37,440 nt of DNA, from positions 1 to 37,440 of the IMG/VR virus record IMGVR_UViG_3300025106_000005; one strand, 5' to 3'. The notes beneath the pieces are model-generated. The model did not search any database and had not been told where the DNA came from. It saw only the letters and a list, made by a program, of their open reading frames with translations. Below are positions 22,368 through 30,555 of the stretch, piece by piece (position 1 is the first letter of the stretch; the number at the start of each line of letters is the position of its first letter). The position numbers were made by a program, and so were the translations under genes. This DNA is from a virus.

Positions 22368-23663
22368 ATGAGTAGCCTAAAAGGAGCAGGCATACAAAAA
22401 GGAGCAGTTGGGGCTAATTCAAGTAGCCCCACAACTTCTCCGAGTGTATTGTTAAGTAATGCTGCTGTTGCAGATACTACTGTTGTTGTAAATGTACCTG
22501 TTGAGGTTAAGAGTTTAAAGCAAGCTGAAGCACTTGGAATTACGGCTGCTTATGATACAGCCAAAGATGTAGTGTTGCACAGGCATATTGTTGATTTTTA
22601 CGACATGGCTGGTGAGGGTACAAGCTTAACCATTATCCTAGTAGATGCACCTACACCTGCTGATGCTCTTGAAGATGCGGCTGTTGCTTTTGCAAAAAAG
22701 GCAATCGTTTTTGGTGCTGGTAAAATCAGAAATGTTGCATTAAGTTGGAATATACCAATTGCAACTGCCGAAACTACAACTGACGGCATTAGCACACCTA
22801 TTAGAGCTGCTTTACCTAAAGCACAGGTATTAGCTGATTGGGCTTTTGCTACAGATAGGCCAGTGCATATACTTATAGAAGGTAGAAGATTGGCAGATGC
22901 CGTTAACACAGCCATAGATTTACGCAATATTGTAGTTGGTGCAGCACGTTTAGATGCTCCAAATGTAAGTGTGGTAATTGGTCAGGATTGGACTTATGCA
23001 GAAGCACGTAAAACGGCTACTGCTAATACAAAAACGCAATATTATGCTGCCGTTGGTAAAGCTTTAGGAACGCTTGCAGCTGCTGAGATGAATCAAAGTA
23101 TTGCTGAAGTAGCAAGTTTTAATTTAAGTAATGCAGCTAAAGGATTCTTTGTTGTAGGCGGTTTAAGCAATCATAAAAAAATTAGCGAAGTAGAAGCTGA
23201 TTTACAAACGCTTAACGATAAAGGTTACATTTTCCCAATTAGTTATAATACTGAAGCTGTAAGTGGTTTACGTTGGAATGGCGACCATACTTGTGTTGAA
23301 ATTAGAGTAGATGCAGATGGTAACATTAATGATCACATGATATTCTACGCTCGAACGCTCAACGAAGTAAGTAGAAGTTTAAGAAACGTTTTGTTACAAA
23401 GTGTAAAACGTAGAATGCCAGCAAACACCTCAACTGGAAAGCTTACTAGTGGTTCAGTAAAATTGCTTGAAGCAGATGGCAATAAAGTATTTGAGTTGTA
23501 CCAACAAGCTGGATTTATTAGTGGAGGTAGAACCATTGTTGACGCTAACAGCGACCTCGTAACACCTCCTAAAACCTTATTTGCAGATTTTGAAGTTGTA
23601 CCCACATTGATATTAGACAATATCGCTGGAACGGTACGCCTAAAAAAATCTTTCACCGTTTAA
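22368..23663 (+). CDS. Contractile tail sheath protein (DUF2586-like)
   Basis: 431 residues. The order and content fit DUF2586 sheath proteins of Bacteroidota Mu-like phages: a small-residue-rich N-terminus, LKQAEALGITAAYD, HRHIVDFYDMAGEGTSLTIILV, a central DRPVHILIEGRRL and VSVVIGQDW, and a conserved C-terminal region WNGDHTCVEIRVDADGNI...NEVSRSLRNVLLQSVKRRM. The sheath contracts to drive the tube through the envelope. The tube gene follows 14 bases later. Confidence 0.8.
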   Translation: MSSLKGAGIQKGAVGANSSSPTTSPSVLLSNAAVADTTVVVNVPVEVKSLKQAEALGITAAYDTAKDVVLHRHIVDFYDMAGEGTSLTIILVDAPTPADALEDAAVAFAKKAIVFGAGKIRNVALSWNIPIATAETTTDGISTPIRAALPKAQVLADWAFATDRPVHILIEGRRLADAVNTAIDLRNIVVGAARLDAPNVSVVIGQDWTYAEARKTATANTKTQYYAAVGKALGTLAAAEMNQSIAEVASFNLSNAAKGFFVVGGLSNHKKISEVEADLQTLNDKGYIFPISYNTEAVSGLRWNGDHTCVEIRVDADGNINDHMIFYARTLNEVSRSLRNVLLQSVKRRMPANTSTGKLTSGSVKLLEADGNKVFELYQQAGFISGGRTIVDANSDLVTPPKTLFADFEVVPTLILDNIAGTVRLKKSFTV

Positions 23664-23677
23664 TTTTTTAACCCACT

Positions 23678-24106
23678 ATGGCAAATACAGTAGTAGTAGT
23701 TAACCGCCAATATCATCCCGGCGATACAGTTCTTACCTTATTAGGAATTCAAGAAGATGAAGTGATGGAGATTAACTACAATTATAAAAGAGCTCATACA
23801 CACAATAAGAGTTTAAAAGGTCTCTCTAGCTGGAGTATGGGTGGCATTTCTGAAATGACTTGCAGCCTAAAATTGTACATGACTGCTGTGCAACGCATTA
23901 AAGCCATTGCCAAAGCAAATGGTGTAAGCGATCTAACGCTTTTGCAACCCTTTAATGCAGCCGTTACCTATGCTAATGACGAGTTAGCTGAAGTAAACGA
24001 CATTATAACCATGAAGTTTCAAAGCGATGGCCGTGAGGTTACTGGAGAAGAAGGATTAGCCATGAGTTATGAAATGTTCGTAACAGGTATGCAACTAGAC
24101 GTTTAA
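23678..24106 (+). CDS. Tail tube protein
   Basis: 142 residues, all-beta pattern with NYKRAHTHNKSLKGLSSWSMGGISEMTCSLKLYM near the middle and a C-terminal TMKFQSDGREVTGEEGLAMSYEMFVTG. The length, the position after the sheath and before the chaperone, and the repeated beta-strand plus helix arrangement are those of a myophage tube protein (Mu gpM analogue). Confidence 0.75.
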   Translation: MANTVVVVNRQYHPGDTVLTLLGIQEDEVMEINYNYKRAHTHNKSLKGLSSWSMGGISEMTCSLKLYMTAVQRIKAIAKANGVSDLTLLQPFNAAVTYANDELAEVNDIITMKFQSDGREVTGEEGLAMSYEMFVTGMQLDV

Positions 24107-24141
24107 AATTATTTAAAAACCACATAAAACCTGCTCTAATT

Positions 24142-24680
24142 ATGGAACAAGCATTACCAGTTTACGTAACACCAGAAATGTTAGAAAAAGCAAAAACAGA
24201 AAGGACAAATGTAAAGTTAGCAGAATTGTTCGATGATAATGGAAACTACGTGGAATCCATTATCGTTCAACGACCAACCGCTTTTGTCTTTACTCAATTT
24301 GAAAAAATTATTGATAAAGAACCTTACAAAGCAAAAAAAATGTTGATTAAAGATTGTGTTGTTGGAGAAGAACGAGCTAAACAAATAAGCAGCCTTAGCA
24401 ATGACAATCCATTATTCAACGCCGCTTTTGCAGCTTGTTCTGAAATATTGCCAATCGGTAAAGCTGTAGTAAAAAACTTATAAACCAGCGATTTGGCGAA
24501 GCGTTGAAAGAAGAAGAGGTTACTGCTTACTACGATCACTGGTTGAGCATTATCCTCTTTTTTTTTCAAATACGCCATCCAGAAACTGTTACTGAAGAAG
24601 AGTGGTTTGATAAAGTTGAACGCTGGCAACATTTAGAAAAGTATGGTTTTTTACCAGTAAAAATGAAAAACAATGGATAA
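24142..24680 (+). CDS. Tail assembly chaperone, short form plus -1 frameshift extension
   Basis: The 0-frame product (24142-24483) has 113 residues. Just before its stop is the slippery heptamer A-AAA-AAC (24471-24477) in the correct phase. A shift to the -1 frame continues through an uninterrupted frame to the TAA at 24678-24680, adding about 67 residues (LINQRFGEALKEEEVTAYYD and on, with WLSIILFFFQ and ERWQHLEKYG). A short and a long form made by -1 slippage is the hallmark of lambda G/GT-type chaperones and is found in Mu-like phages (gp41/42). The extension overlaps the next gene by eight bases. Usually the tape measure follows; here it does not. Confidence 0.8.
24471..24477 (+). other. 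Programmed -1 frameshift site
   Basis: A-AAA-AAC with 0-frame codons AAA and AAC, two codons before the 0-frame TAA. Both tRNAs can re-pair one base back. The downstream -1 frame is open for 201 bases and codes for a plausible protein. I saw no strong stem-loop in the next 30 bases. Confidence 0.8.
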
Positions 24681-25416
24681 TCTACAGAAACAATTACAAG
24701 AGGCACGTAGTAAAGCGGTTCAGCCTTTTGATTCTCTAGATAAAGCCATTAATCCTGAACGTTTGGCAAGAAGCACACAAACGCTTTTGGAAGGAACAAA
24801 AAATACTGGTAAAGAATTACAGCAAAGAGGCAAACGAGTAATTGATTTAGGAAAACGTTTTGAAAAAGCATTTGGTTTTGTTAGTGGCAACGTACCGAAA
24901 GATTTACAAAACAAAGGCTTTAAAACGGCTATTCAAAATGCTGGTGTTTACGTAAAAAGCAATACCACTTTTGAAACCATGTTGTTAAGAAATGGAAGTA
25001 CTGAGTTGGTATTTGATTATTACAATTTGAATGACAGTTTAGGTGGTTTGTTTGCTCCACCACCGATTGTAAGCTTTAGCAAAAGCAAACGGCAGGAAAG
25101 AACTGTGTTAGATGGCCCTGAAGGAGAAGTGGTAGAAAAATATGGTCACGAGCCTTGGAGCATTACCATTAGAGGTTTATTGATAGATACAGTAAACCAC
25201 AACTACCCAAGCCAAAAAGTGAGAACACTTATCAGCGTATTTAATACAGATGATATGTGGGAAGTAGAGAGCGAAATTTTTCAAGACCACGGCATTAGAA
25301 GCATATACTTTGAACAGATAGACAGTGAAGGTGTGGAGAGCTTTGATGACACTTGGAGTTATACTTTAAAAGCATTTAGCATAAAACCTGTAGAATTTTT
25401 CTTAAGAAAAAAATAA
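24673..25416 (+). CDS. DUF6046-like baseplate-associated protein
   Basis: 247 residues. A helical N-terminal 90 residues is followed by a beta-rich domain with the order seen in DUF6046 of Bacteroidota prophages: RQERTVLDGPEGEVVEKYG, SITIRGLLIDT, YPSQKVRTLISVF, WEVESEIFQDHGIRSIYFE and a final YTLKAFSIKPVEFFL. It occupies the place of Mu gp43-like / hub-loading proteins between chaperone and hub. Exact function unknown; probably baseplate hub assembly. Confidence 0.65.
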   Translation: MDNLQKQLQEARSKAVQPFDSLDKAINPERLARSTQTLLEGTKNTGKELQQRGKRVIDLGKRFEKAFGFVSGNVPKDLQNKGFKTAIQNAGVYVKSNTTFETMLLRNGSTELVFDYYNLNDSLGGLFAPPPIVSFSKSKRQERTVLDGPEGEVVEKYGHEPWSITIRGLLIDTVNHNYPSQKVRTLISVFNTDDMWEVESEIFQDHGIRSIYFEQIDSEGVESFDDTWSYTLKAFSIKPVEFFLRKK

Positions 25417-25441
25417 TCACATGAAATTCTTATTCGCAATT

Positions 25442-26401
25442 ATGGCCTACTTAAATATGCAAGCTGAAGTAATTATTGGTGATATTGTTTTACCACATAT
25501 CAACAGCTTCACCATTAACGAAAGTATTGAAGATATAAGCGATTACGCAACCATAACCATAGCAAAAAACTACAAGCAACTTAAAGGCAATCCCATTTTA
25601 AAATATATACAAGCTGGTTACCCAGTTGAAATTAAATGTGGCTACAATGGTGACATTGCTACTGAATTTACTGGATTTGTAAAGCCTGGCATTAGTGCTG
25701 AGTGGCCTGTAAAAATTGAATGTGATGAGTTGTTTTTGTTGAGACAAGGTAACGTAATTGTAAGCGATAGAAATATTACACTGATTGATTTGCTTACCAA
25801 AATTGCACCACAATACGAAGTAGAAGCCCCAAAAACCAACTTAGGCAAAACGGTGATTAGTAACGTATCGCCTTATCGTGTATTGCAAGATTTAAAGAAA
25901 AAGTATGGCTTTTACAGCCGTATAAATGGCAATAAATTATCGGTAGGTTTTGCCTATGACTTCAATCCATCATTTACCCAAACACATCAATACATAATTG
26001 GCAGAAACGTAAAGGATAGTAAAGGATTAAAGTTTAATACGGAAGTAGACTTTAATGTACGTGTTGAGGCTCATGTATTGGTAAAAGGAAAAAAAGTAAT
26101 TGTTTCTGAAGGCAGTAGCGATAAAGATGCAAAAGTGCAAAAGATTGATTTAAACGAGTACATGACAGAAGAGGAAGCACAAAAAACAGCTAAAGCAAGG
26201 TTGCATAAAATACTCTATGCAGGTTTTACAGGAAACATTGTTGGCTTTGGTTTTCCGCGTACACATGCTGGTGATGCTCTTGAAATTCTCAATCCAAAAT
26301 TACCTGAGCAAGATGGCACTTACATGATTGAAAAGGTAGAAGTAGAATATGCACCAAGCCATATTAATAGAGATAACACATTGAGTTTTAAAATCGTTTA
26401 A
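25442..26401 (+). CDS. Tail hub protein (gpD / Mu gp44-like)
   Basis: 319 residues from ATG 25442, chosen because the miniature paralogue at 10908-11279 begins with the same MAYLNM; an ATG at 25421 would add seven residues. The domain series is that of gpD/gp27-like hubs: an N-terminal beta-barrel (ITINESIEDISDYATITI-like strands), GYPVEIKCGYNG, FTGFVKPG, a central LIDLLTKIAPQYEV, YRVLQDLKKKYGFYSRING and a C-terminal FTGNIVGFGFPRTHAGDALEI. It forms the central baseplate hub holding the spike. Confidence 0.8.
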   Translation: MAYLNMQAEVIIGDIVLPHINSFTINESIEDISDYATITIAKNYKQLKGNPILKYIQAGYPVEIKCGYNGDIATEFTGFVKPGISAEWPVKIECDELFLLRQGNVIVSDRNITLIDLLTKIAPQYEVEAPKTNLGKTVISNVSPYRVLQDLKKKYGFYSRINGNKLSVGFAYDFNPSFTQTHQYIIGRNVKDSKGLKFNTEVDFNVRVEAHVLVKGKKVIVSEGSSDKDAKVQKIDLNEYMTEEEAQKTAKARLHKILYAGFTGNIVGFGFPRTHAGDALEILNPKLPEQDGTYMIEKVEVEYAPSHINRDNTLSFKIV

Positions 26402-26402
26402 A

Positions 26403-26885
26403 GTGGCTTTAACACCTGAAGAAGCATTTGCAGAAGCCTTAAAAAAAGGACATGAAAAGTTCGCTACCAAAACCATTGTTTTTGGTGTAGCAAAAAATGT
26501 AAGAGAAACTGTTTGTGATGTTGAAAGAGATGGCGAGGCAAGCTTGATAGATGTTAGACTAATGGCTTGGGATGATGCGGAAGGATATTGTGTTATAACA
26601 CCCAAAGAGAACAGTATTGTAATAGCTGGAATTGTAAATAATAGCGAAGAGCAAGCTTGCATTATTCAAGCTAGTGAGATTGAAAAGATACATGTAAAAA
26701 TTGCCACAGTAGAAGTAAAAATTAGTGCTGAAGGAGTGGTGGTAAAAAAAGAACAGGACAATTTAAAAGATGTGCTTACACTAATGATAGATGCGGTAAA
26801 ACAGATAACTGTTTTGTATGGCAACAACCCCAACTATTTAAAGTTGCAGCAGGCACAAACTAAAATAAACAACCTTTTGAAATAA
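26403..26885 (+). CDS. Baseplate spike protein (gpV / gp45-like)
   Basis: 160 residues starting at a GTG one base after the hub stop. An OB-fold-like segment (CDVERDGEASLIDVRLMAWD, then VITPKENSIVIAGIV) is followed by strands IHVKIATVEVKISAEGVVVKK that resemble the start of a spike beta-helix, and a C-terminal helical tail. The P-x-x-x-S-x-V-x-x-G pattern and the position after the hub support a membrane-piercing spike. It is short for the family and lacks a visible metal-binding HxH tip. Confidence 0.6.
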   Translation: MALTPEEAFAEALKKGHEKFATKTIVFGVAKNVRETVCDVERDGEASLIDVRLMAWDDAEGYCVITPKENSIVIAGIVNNSEEQACIIQASEIEKIHVKIATVEVKISAEGVVVKKEQDNLKDVLTLMIDAVKQITVLYGNNPNYLKLQQAQTKINNLLK

Positions 26886-27121
26886 TGCCACTGAATAAAG
26901 ATGTTTTAGGCCTTTTGTTATACAACGCTAGAGCTGCATTTGATAATAAAACAATGGATGAATTAATTGCTGAACATGGCACATTGGAAGGGGTAAGATT
27001 GGCAATTTGTAAAGCAGATGCTGAAGCAATAATAAACCATTTTAAAGCCGATGCCACTGTGCCAGCTTTAGGTTTAAACGCACCAAATGGAGCGGTAGTA
27101 GGAATGGCAAAAATTGTTTAA
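26885..27121 (+). CDS. Small baseplate-region protein
   Basis: 78 residues, coupled to the previous gene through TAATG. Alpha-helical, ending PALGLNAPNGAVVGMAKIV. The proline- and glycine-rich end may be a spike tip or a structural cap, but I do not recognise a family. Conserved-looking and placed between spike and gp25-like genes. Confidence 0.5.
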   Translation: MPLNKDVLGLLLYNARAAFDNKTMDELIAEHGTLEGVRLAICKADAEAIINHFKADATVPALGLNAPNGAVVGMAKIV

Positions 27122-27123
27122 TC

Positions 27124-27414
27124 ATGAGAAAGGATATTTTATTGGATGACAATTTTCAGGTAGTGATTGATAATCAAGATATGGTAATTACCAATAGTGA
27201 TGAACAACATGTACAGCTATTGGCAATTACAGAAAAAGGAGCGATAAAATACAACCCTACGGCAGGATTTGGATTGTACGGCCGTTTGAAACAAAGAGTA
27301 GCCAACGTGAGATCCTTTGAAAGAGAATTAAAAATTGAACTAGAGCTGGATGGTTACGGTAGTGCTAGCATTGATACAAGCGAAGGTGTTAACAACGTAA
27401 AAATAGAATTATGA
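27124..27414 (+). CDS. gp25/Mu gp46-like baseplate wedge protein
   Basis: 96 residues. MRKDILLDDNFQVVIDNQDMVITNSDEQHVQLLAITEKGAIKYNPTAGFGL (landmarks: DDNF..VI.NGD-like start, then YNPTAGFGL) is the gpW/gp25 signature, with a C-terminal IELELDGYGSASI strand. gp25-like proteins join wedge and sheath start. The stop overlaps the next ATG by four bases. Confidence 0.75.
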   Translation: MRKDILLDDNFQVVIDNQDMVITNSDEQHVQLLAITEKGAIKYNPTAGFGLYGRLKQRVANVRSFERELKIELELDGYGSASIDTSEGVNNVKIEL

Positions 27415-27914
27415 GAGATGCAAGAATAAGTTTACCAAGAGTGCAGCAACTGCACCCTACTTTGATTAACCAAGTAGTAGAAATAATCAATAAGGTTGAA
27501 ATAAATTTTCCTAAAACTATACAAGTTAGGGTTACTGCAACTTTTAGAACTTTTGCTGAACAGGATGCTCTTTTTAGAAAACGCCCAAAAGTAAGCAATA
27601 GCAGAGGCGGCCAGAGCTATCATAACTATCGTTTAGCTTTTGATTTTGTTCTTATGTACGATTTGAATGGCGATGGCAATTATGAAACAGTTAGCTGGGA
27701 TACCTTGAAAGATTTTGACAGAGATGGACAAGCTGATTGGATGGAAGTAGTAAATGCTTTTAAAGCTGCTGGTTGGGAATGGGGTGGCGACTTTAGAAGC
27801 TTACCTGATAGCCCACACTTACAATTTACCTATAACAAACATTGGAGAGAATTATTAGCCATGCACAATGCAAAAAAATTCATCCCAAAAACTCAATTTT
27901 TAAAACTACCATAA
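27411..27914 (+). CDS. Endolysin, M15-type peptidoglycan peptidase
   Basis: 167 residues. The zinc site pattern of the M15 (VanY / L-Ala-D-Glu peptidase) family is present: VTATFRTFAEQDALF, then SNSRGGQSYHNYRLAFDF with the first His and Asp, and DSPHLQF near residue 142 with the last His. It cuts peptide cross-bridges of the cell wall. No signal peptide is visible, so it needs a holin, and the next gene supplies one. Between them residues 75-105 carry a calcium-loop-like DLNGDGNYET and DFDRDGQADW. Confidence 0.85.
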   Translation: MRDARISLPRVQQLHPTLINQVVEIINKVEINFPKTIQVRVTATFRTFAEQDALFRKRPKVSNSRGGQSYHNYRLAFDFVLMYDLNGDGNYETVSWDTLKDFDRDGQADWMEVVNAFKAAGWEWGGDFRSLPDSPHLQFTYNKHWRELLAMHNAKKFIPKTQFLKLP

Positions 27915-27916
27915 AC

Positions 27917-28903
27917 ATGAAAACAGCAAGCTTCTTAAGCATAAGCACCATTTTAGGATTTTTACAAATTCAATTTTTACCCAACGCTAATTTATTAGCT
28001 TGGGCTTTTGCCATTATTGGTTTAGACTTTGTAACTGGATTGATTAAGTCTGCCGTAAATAAGGTAGCTATTACTAGTACAGGCTTTAGAAACAGTATAA
28101 AAAAACTCATCCAATACATCGGAATTATCCTATTAGGTGCATTGTTAGGCAATGCTTTGCCTAAGGATAACGACATGGTTAGATGGATAAATGATGTTGT
28201 ACTAATCTTCATCATTTATACTGAAGCTTACAGTGTGGTTGAGAACTTGAGAGATGTTAATCCAAATAGTACGATTTCAACTAAAATATTCAGTGGTTTA
28301 TTAACCATTTTAACATTAGGTATTGATAAGCTTTCAAGCATAAAAAAGCCTAGCGATACTGTAAAAATGATTGCTGTTGCTACAACAATTGGATTGGTTG
28401 CTTCTTGTAAAGTAATAAAGCCTGAAACTACAAACTCAACCGATAAAAGCGATAGCACTATTATTAAAAAAGAGTACGTTCCTGTTTTAGTACCAGGAGC
28501 AAATGTAGCTGGTTCTATAAACTATGATAGCTTATACAAAATATGGCGTAATACTTTGCCAACAAACGCCTCAAATACCAATACCGATAGTTTGTTTAAA
28601 GCCTTTTTAAAAACGTTTAAAACTGGCGAAAAAACAACCATTGTAGACCCTAACAGTAAAGTGCAATTAGAGTATTGGATGGATGCTTACGGCAAACTAA
28701 ACATTAGTTGCAGCAGCAAAGACCAAACGCTTCAATTGTTAACCACAGAAATAACAAGACTTACCAAAATAGCTACACAAGCTAAAAAGGTAGAAGTGGT
28801 GGTAAAAGCTCCACAATGGGCATGGATAAGCTTAGCCTTTAATCTATTGTTGTTAGGTGCATTATTGCTAATACTCTTTTTGTTATTTAAAACACGTTCT
28901 TAA
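27917..28903 (+). CDS. Holin fused to a unimolecular-spanin-like lipoprotein
   Basis: 328 residues from ATG 27917. Residues 1-140 are a phage_holin_4-type holin: spans near 8-38 and 62-82, GLDFVTGLIKSAVNK and a third span INDVVLIFIIYTEAYSVVENL. Residues 151-164 (MIAVATTIGLVASC) form a lipoprotein signal with lipobox VASC, C164. A periplasmic region follows and then a C-terminal membrane span (about 303-324, ISLAFNLLLLGALLLILFLL). Lipid anchor plus C-terminal span is the u-spanin design (T1 gp11), which joins inner and outer membranes. M151 (28367) could start a separate spanin of 178 residues. Confidence 0.8.
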   Translation: MKTASFLSISTILGFLQIQFLPNANLLAWAFAIIGLDFVTGLIKSAVNKVAITSTGFRNSIKKLIQYIGIILLGALLGNALPKDNDMVRWINDVVLIFIIYTEAYSVVENLRDVNPNSTISTKIFSGLLTILTLGIDKLSSIKKPSDTVKMIAVATTIGLVASCKVIKPETTNSTDKSDSTIIKKEYVPVLVPGANVAGSINYDSLYKIWRNTLPTNASNTNTDSLFKAFLKTFKTGEKTTIVDPNSKVQLEYWMDAYGKLNISCSSKDQTLQLLTTEITRLTKIATQAKKVEVVVKAPQWAWISLAFNLLLLGALLLILFLLFKTRS

Positions 28904-28904
28904 A

Positions 28905-29204
28905 ATGGCAATTGTACAAGAAGGACAAACCTTGTTAGATGTTGCTATTCAACATTGTGGCAATGCTGAAGCTTTATTCGACATAGTAAAGCTGAATGTG
29001 TTTGAAGACATTACACAAGATGTTGCTGTTGGTACAGAATTACTACTTCCTGAAGTAACCACTGATAACAAAGATGTTGTAGCATTTTTTAGCAATAAAC
29101 AAGTTATTCCTGCTAGTAATGCTACACAAGCAGAACAAGAGCAGCAACAACAAGAACAAGGAATTAATTATTGGGCAATTGGTGAAGACTTTGTGATTAG
29201 TTAA
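28905..29204 (+). CDS. LysM-like small tail protein
   Basis: 99 residues. The first 55 have a LysM/tail-X-like layout: EGQTLLDVAIQHCGNAEALFDIVKLN, then AVGTELLLPEV. A glutamine-rich linker (QAEQEQQQQEQ) and INYWAIGEDFVIS close it. Tail X/LysM-like proteins bind near the hub. It starts one base after the holin-spanin stop. Confidence 0.55.
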   Translation: MAIVQEGQTLLDVAIQHCGNAEALFDIVKLNVFEDITQDVAVGTELLLPEVTTDNKDVVAFFSNKQVIPASNATQAEQEQQQQEQGINYWAIGEDFVIS

Positions 29205-29214
29205 AATTTAAACA

Positions 29215-30096
29215 ATGGCAGCAAGAACTACACAAGAAATATTTGAAATAATGAGGCAAAAGGCCATTGCAGATGCTACTGCTATTGGTGATGTTGATGC
29301 TGTAGAAATGTATGAAGAAAACGATAGTAGTTTCGCTTTTTGGCGTAGTTTCTTTTTTACCGTTGCCTTTATTACACACACTTGTGAGGTAATTTTTGAA
29401 ACGTTTGTACAAACGGTATTGGATATTATAGATCGTTTAAAACCTCACACTCGCAATTGGTATAGAAACAAGATTTTAGACTTCTGCTATGGTATTCCTT
29501 TAGTTACAGATAGCGACAAGTTTAACACTACAGGCTTTACACCTCAGCAGATAGAATTTAGCAAAATAGTAAAGTATTGTGCTATTAACGAAACAACCGT
29601 AAATCAATTACGAGTGCTACAAGTAAAAGTAGCTGGTAGAAATGGGCAAGGTATTCCAATAGCATTAACCGCACCACAAGAGTTGGCTTTAATAACCTAC
29701 ATCGAGGAAATAAAAGATGCAGGCGTAGTTGTTTTGGTTTATAACCAAGCTGCCGATGTAATTAAAGCAAGTTTAAACGTGTATTACAACCCTATGCTTT
29801 TAGATTCTTTGGGCAATCGATTAGATGGTGCTGGTGGTAAACCAATTGAAGAAGCTGCATTGGCTTATCCTTTCAATTTAGGCTTTAATGGTGAGTTTAT
29901 TGCCAGTCGTTTTATTGATGCTGTACAAAGTGCTTATGGCGTAAGTAGAAACAGAGCCGACTTGGTTTTGTTGCAAAAGAAAACAGGTAACAATCAATAT
30001 ATCAATGTAAATAGTTCGTTTGTTCCTGATGCTGGTTATGCGGTTTTTGAAAACAATGGTTTAATAATAAATTATATAGCCGATGTGGTTGGTTGA
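29215..30096 (+). CDS. Baseplate J-like protein (Mu gp47 analogue)
   Basis: 293 residues. The N-terminal helix and a hydrophobic region (WRSFFFTVAFITHTCEVIFETF, residues 42-63) are followed by PHTRNWYRNKILDF, a central beta domain with VLVYNQAADVIKASLNVYYNPMLLD and the family-like end FIASRFIDAVQSAYGVSRNRADLVLLQKK. J/gp47 proteins form the outer wedge linking baseplate and fibres. The sequence is divergent from Proteobacterial J, so the assignment rests on pattern and order. Confidence 0.6.
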   Translation: MAARTTQEIFEIMRQKAIADATAIGDVDAVEMYEENDSSFAFWRSFFFTVAFITHTCEVIFETFVQTVLDIIDRLKPHTRNWYRNKILDFCYGIPLVTDSDKFNTTGFTPQQIEFSKIVKYCAINETTVNQLRVLQVKVAGRNGQGIPIALTAPQELALITYIEEIKDAGVVVLVYNQAADVIKASLNVYYNPMLLDSLGNRLDGAGGKPIEEAALAYPFNLGFNGEFIASRFIDAVQSAYGVSRNRADLVLLQKKTGNNQYINVNSSFVPDAGYAVFENNGLIINYIADVVG

Positions 30097-30553
30097 TTTA
30101 AAAAAGCTAGCACAATGGTATATGCAAAAACCATTGAACAAAGGTCGCAACATGCAAATGGTGTGGGCTGCTACTTTTCCTTTAAGGCAGCTTTATAACA
30201 GGTTTACAAACTTTAGAAAAGAAACCCTTTACTACTTGAGCCACAACAGTCAAGTGTGTTATTTAAGAAAGGTTTGTAATGATAAATGCGACACACAGCT
30301 TCGCCGAATATATATAACAGACTTTAACGGCATACAAGGGGTTTTTGCATGGCCTGATGAAGATGTAAGAGATATTGATGTTACAAACGATATATACCTG
30401 TGGCCTGATAACATGTATGCAGATAGTGGAATAGACTTTACAGTGCATGTGCCAGCTTCAGTAGTTGATACAGATACAAAATTGAATTTTCTAAAAAGCC
30501 AAATCAACACCTACAAGTTACCCGGCAAAAACTACAACATAGAAACATTTTAA
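30083..30553 (+). CDS. Tail protein, gp48/gpI-like position
   Basis: 156 residues; the ATG overlaps the J-like gene by 14 bases. It has FPLRQLYNRFTNFRKETLYYLSHNSQVCYLRKVCNDKCD near the start, with three cysteines (a possible metal or disulphide cluster), then beta strands. It lies where Mu gp48 and P2 gpI lie. I cannot identify the fold directly; inference from order. Confidence 0.5.
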   Translation: MWLVDLKKLAQWYMQKPLNKGRNMQMVWAATFPLRQLYNRFTNFRKETLYYLSHNSQVCYLRKVCNDKCDTQLRRIYITDFNGIQGVFAWPDEDVRDIDVTNDIYLWPDNMYADSGIDFTVHVPASVVDTDTKLNFLKSQINTYKLPGKNYNIETF

Positions 30554-30555
30554 TC

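Noticed and set aside
25421-25441. Longer start of the hub gene at ATG 25421
   Set aside because: The paralogue at 10908-11279 begins at the equivalent of ATG 25442, and the extra seven residues (MKFLFAI) have no counterpart there.
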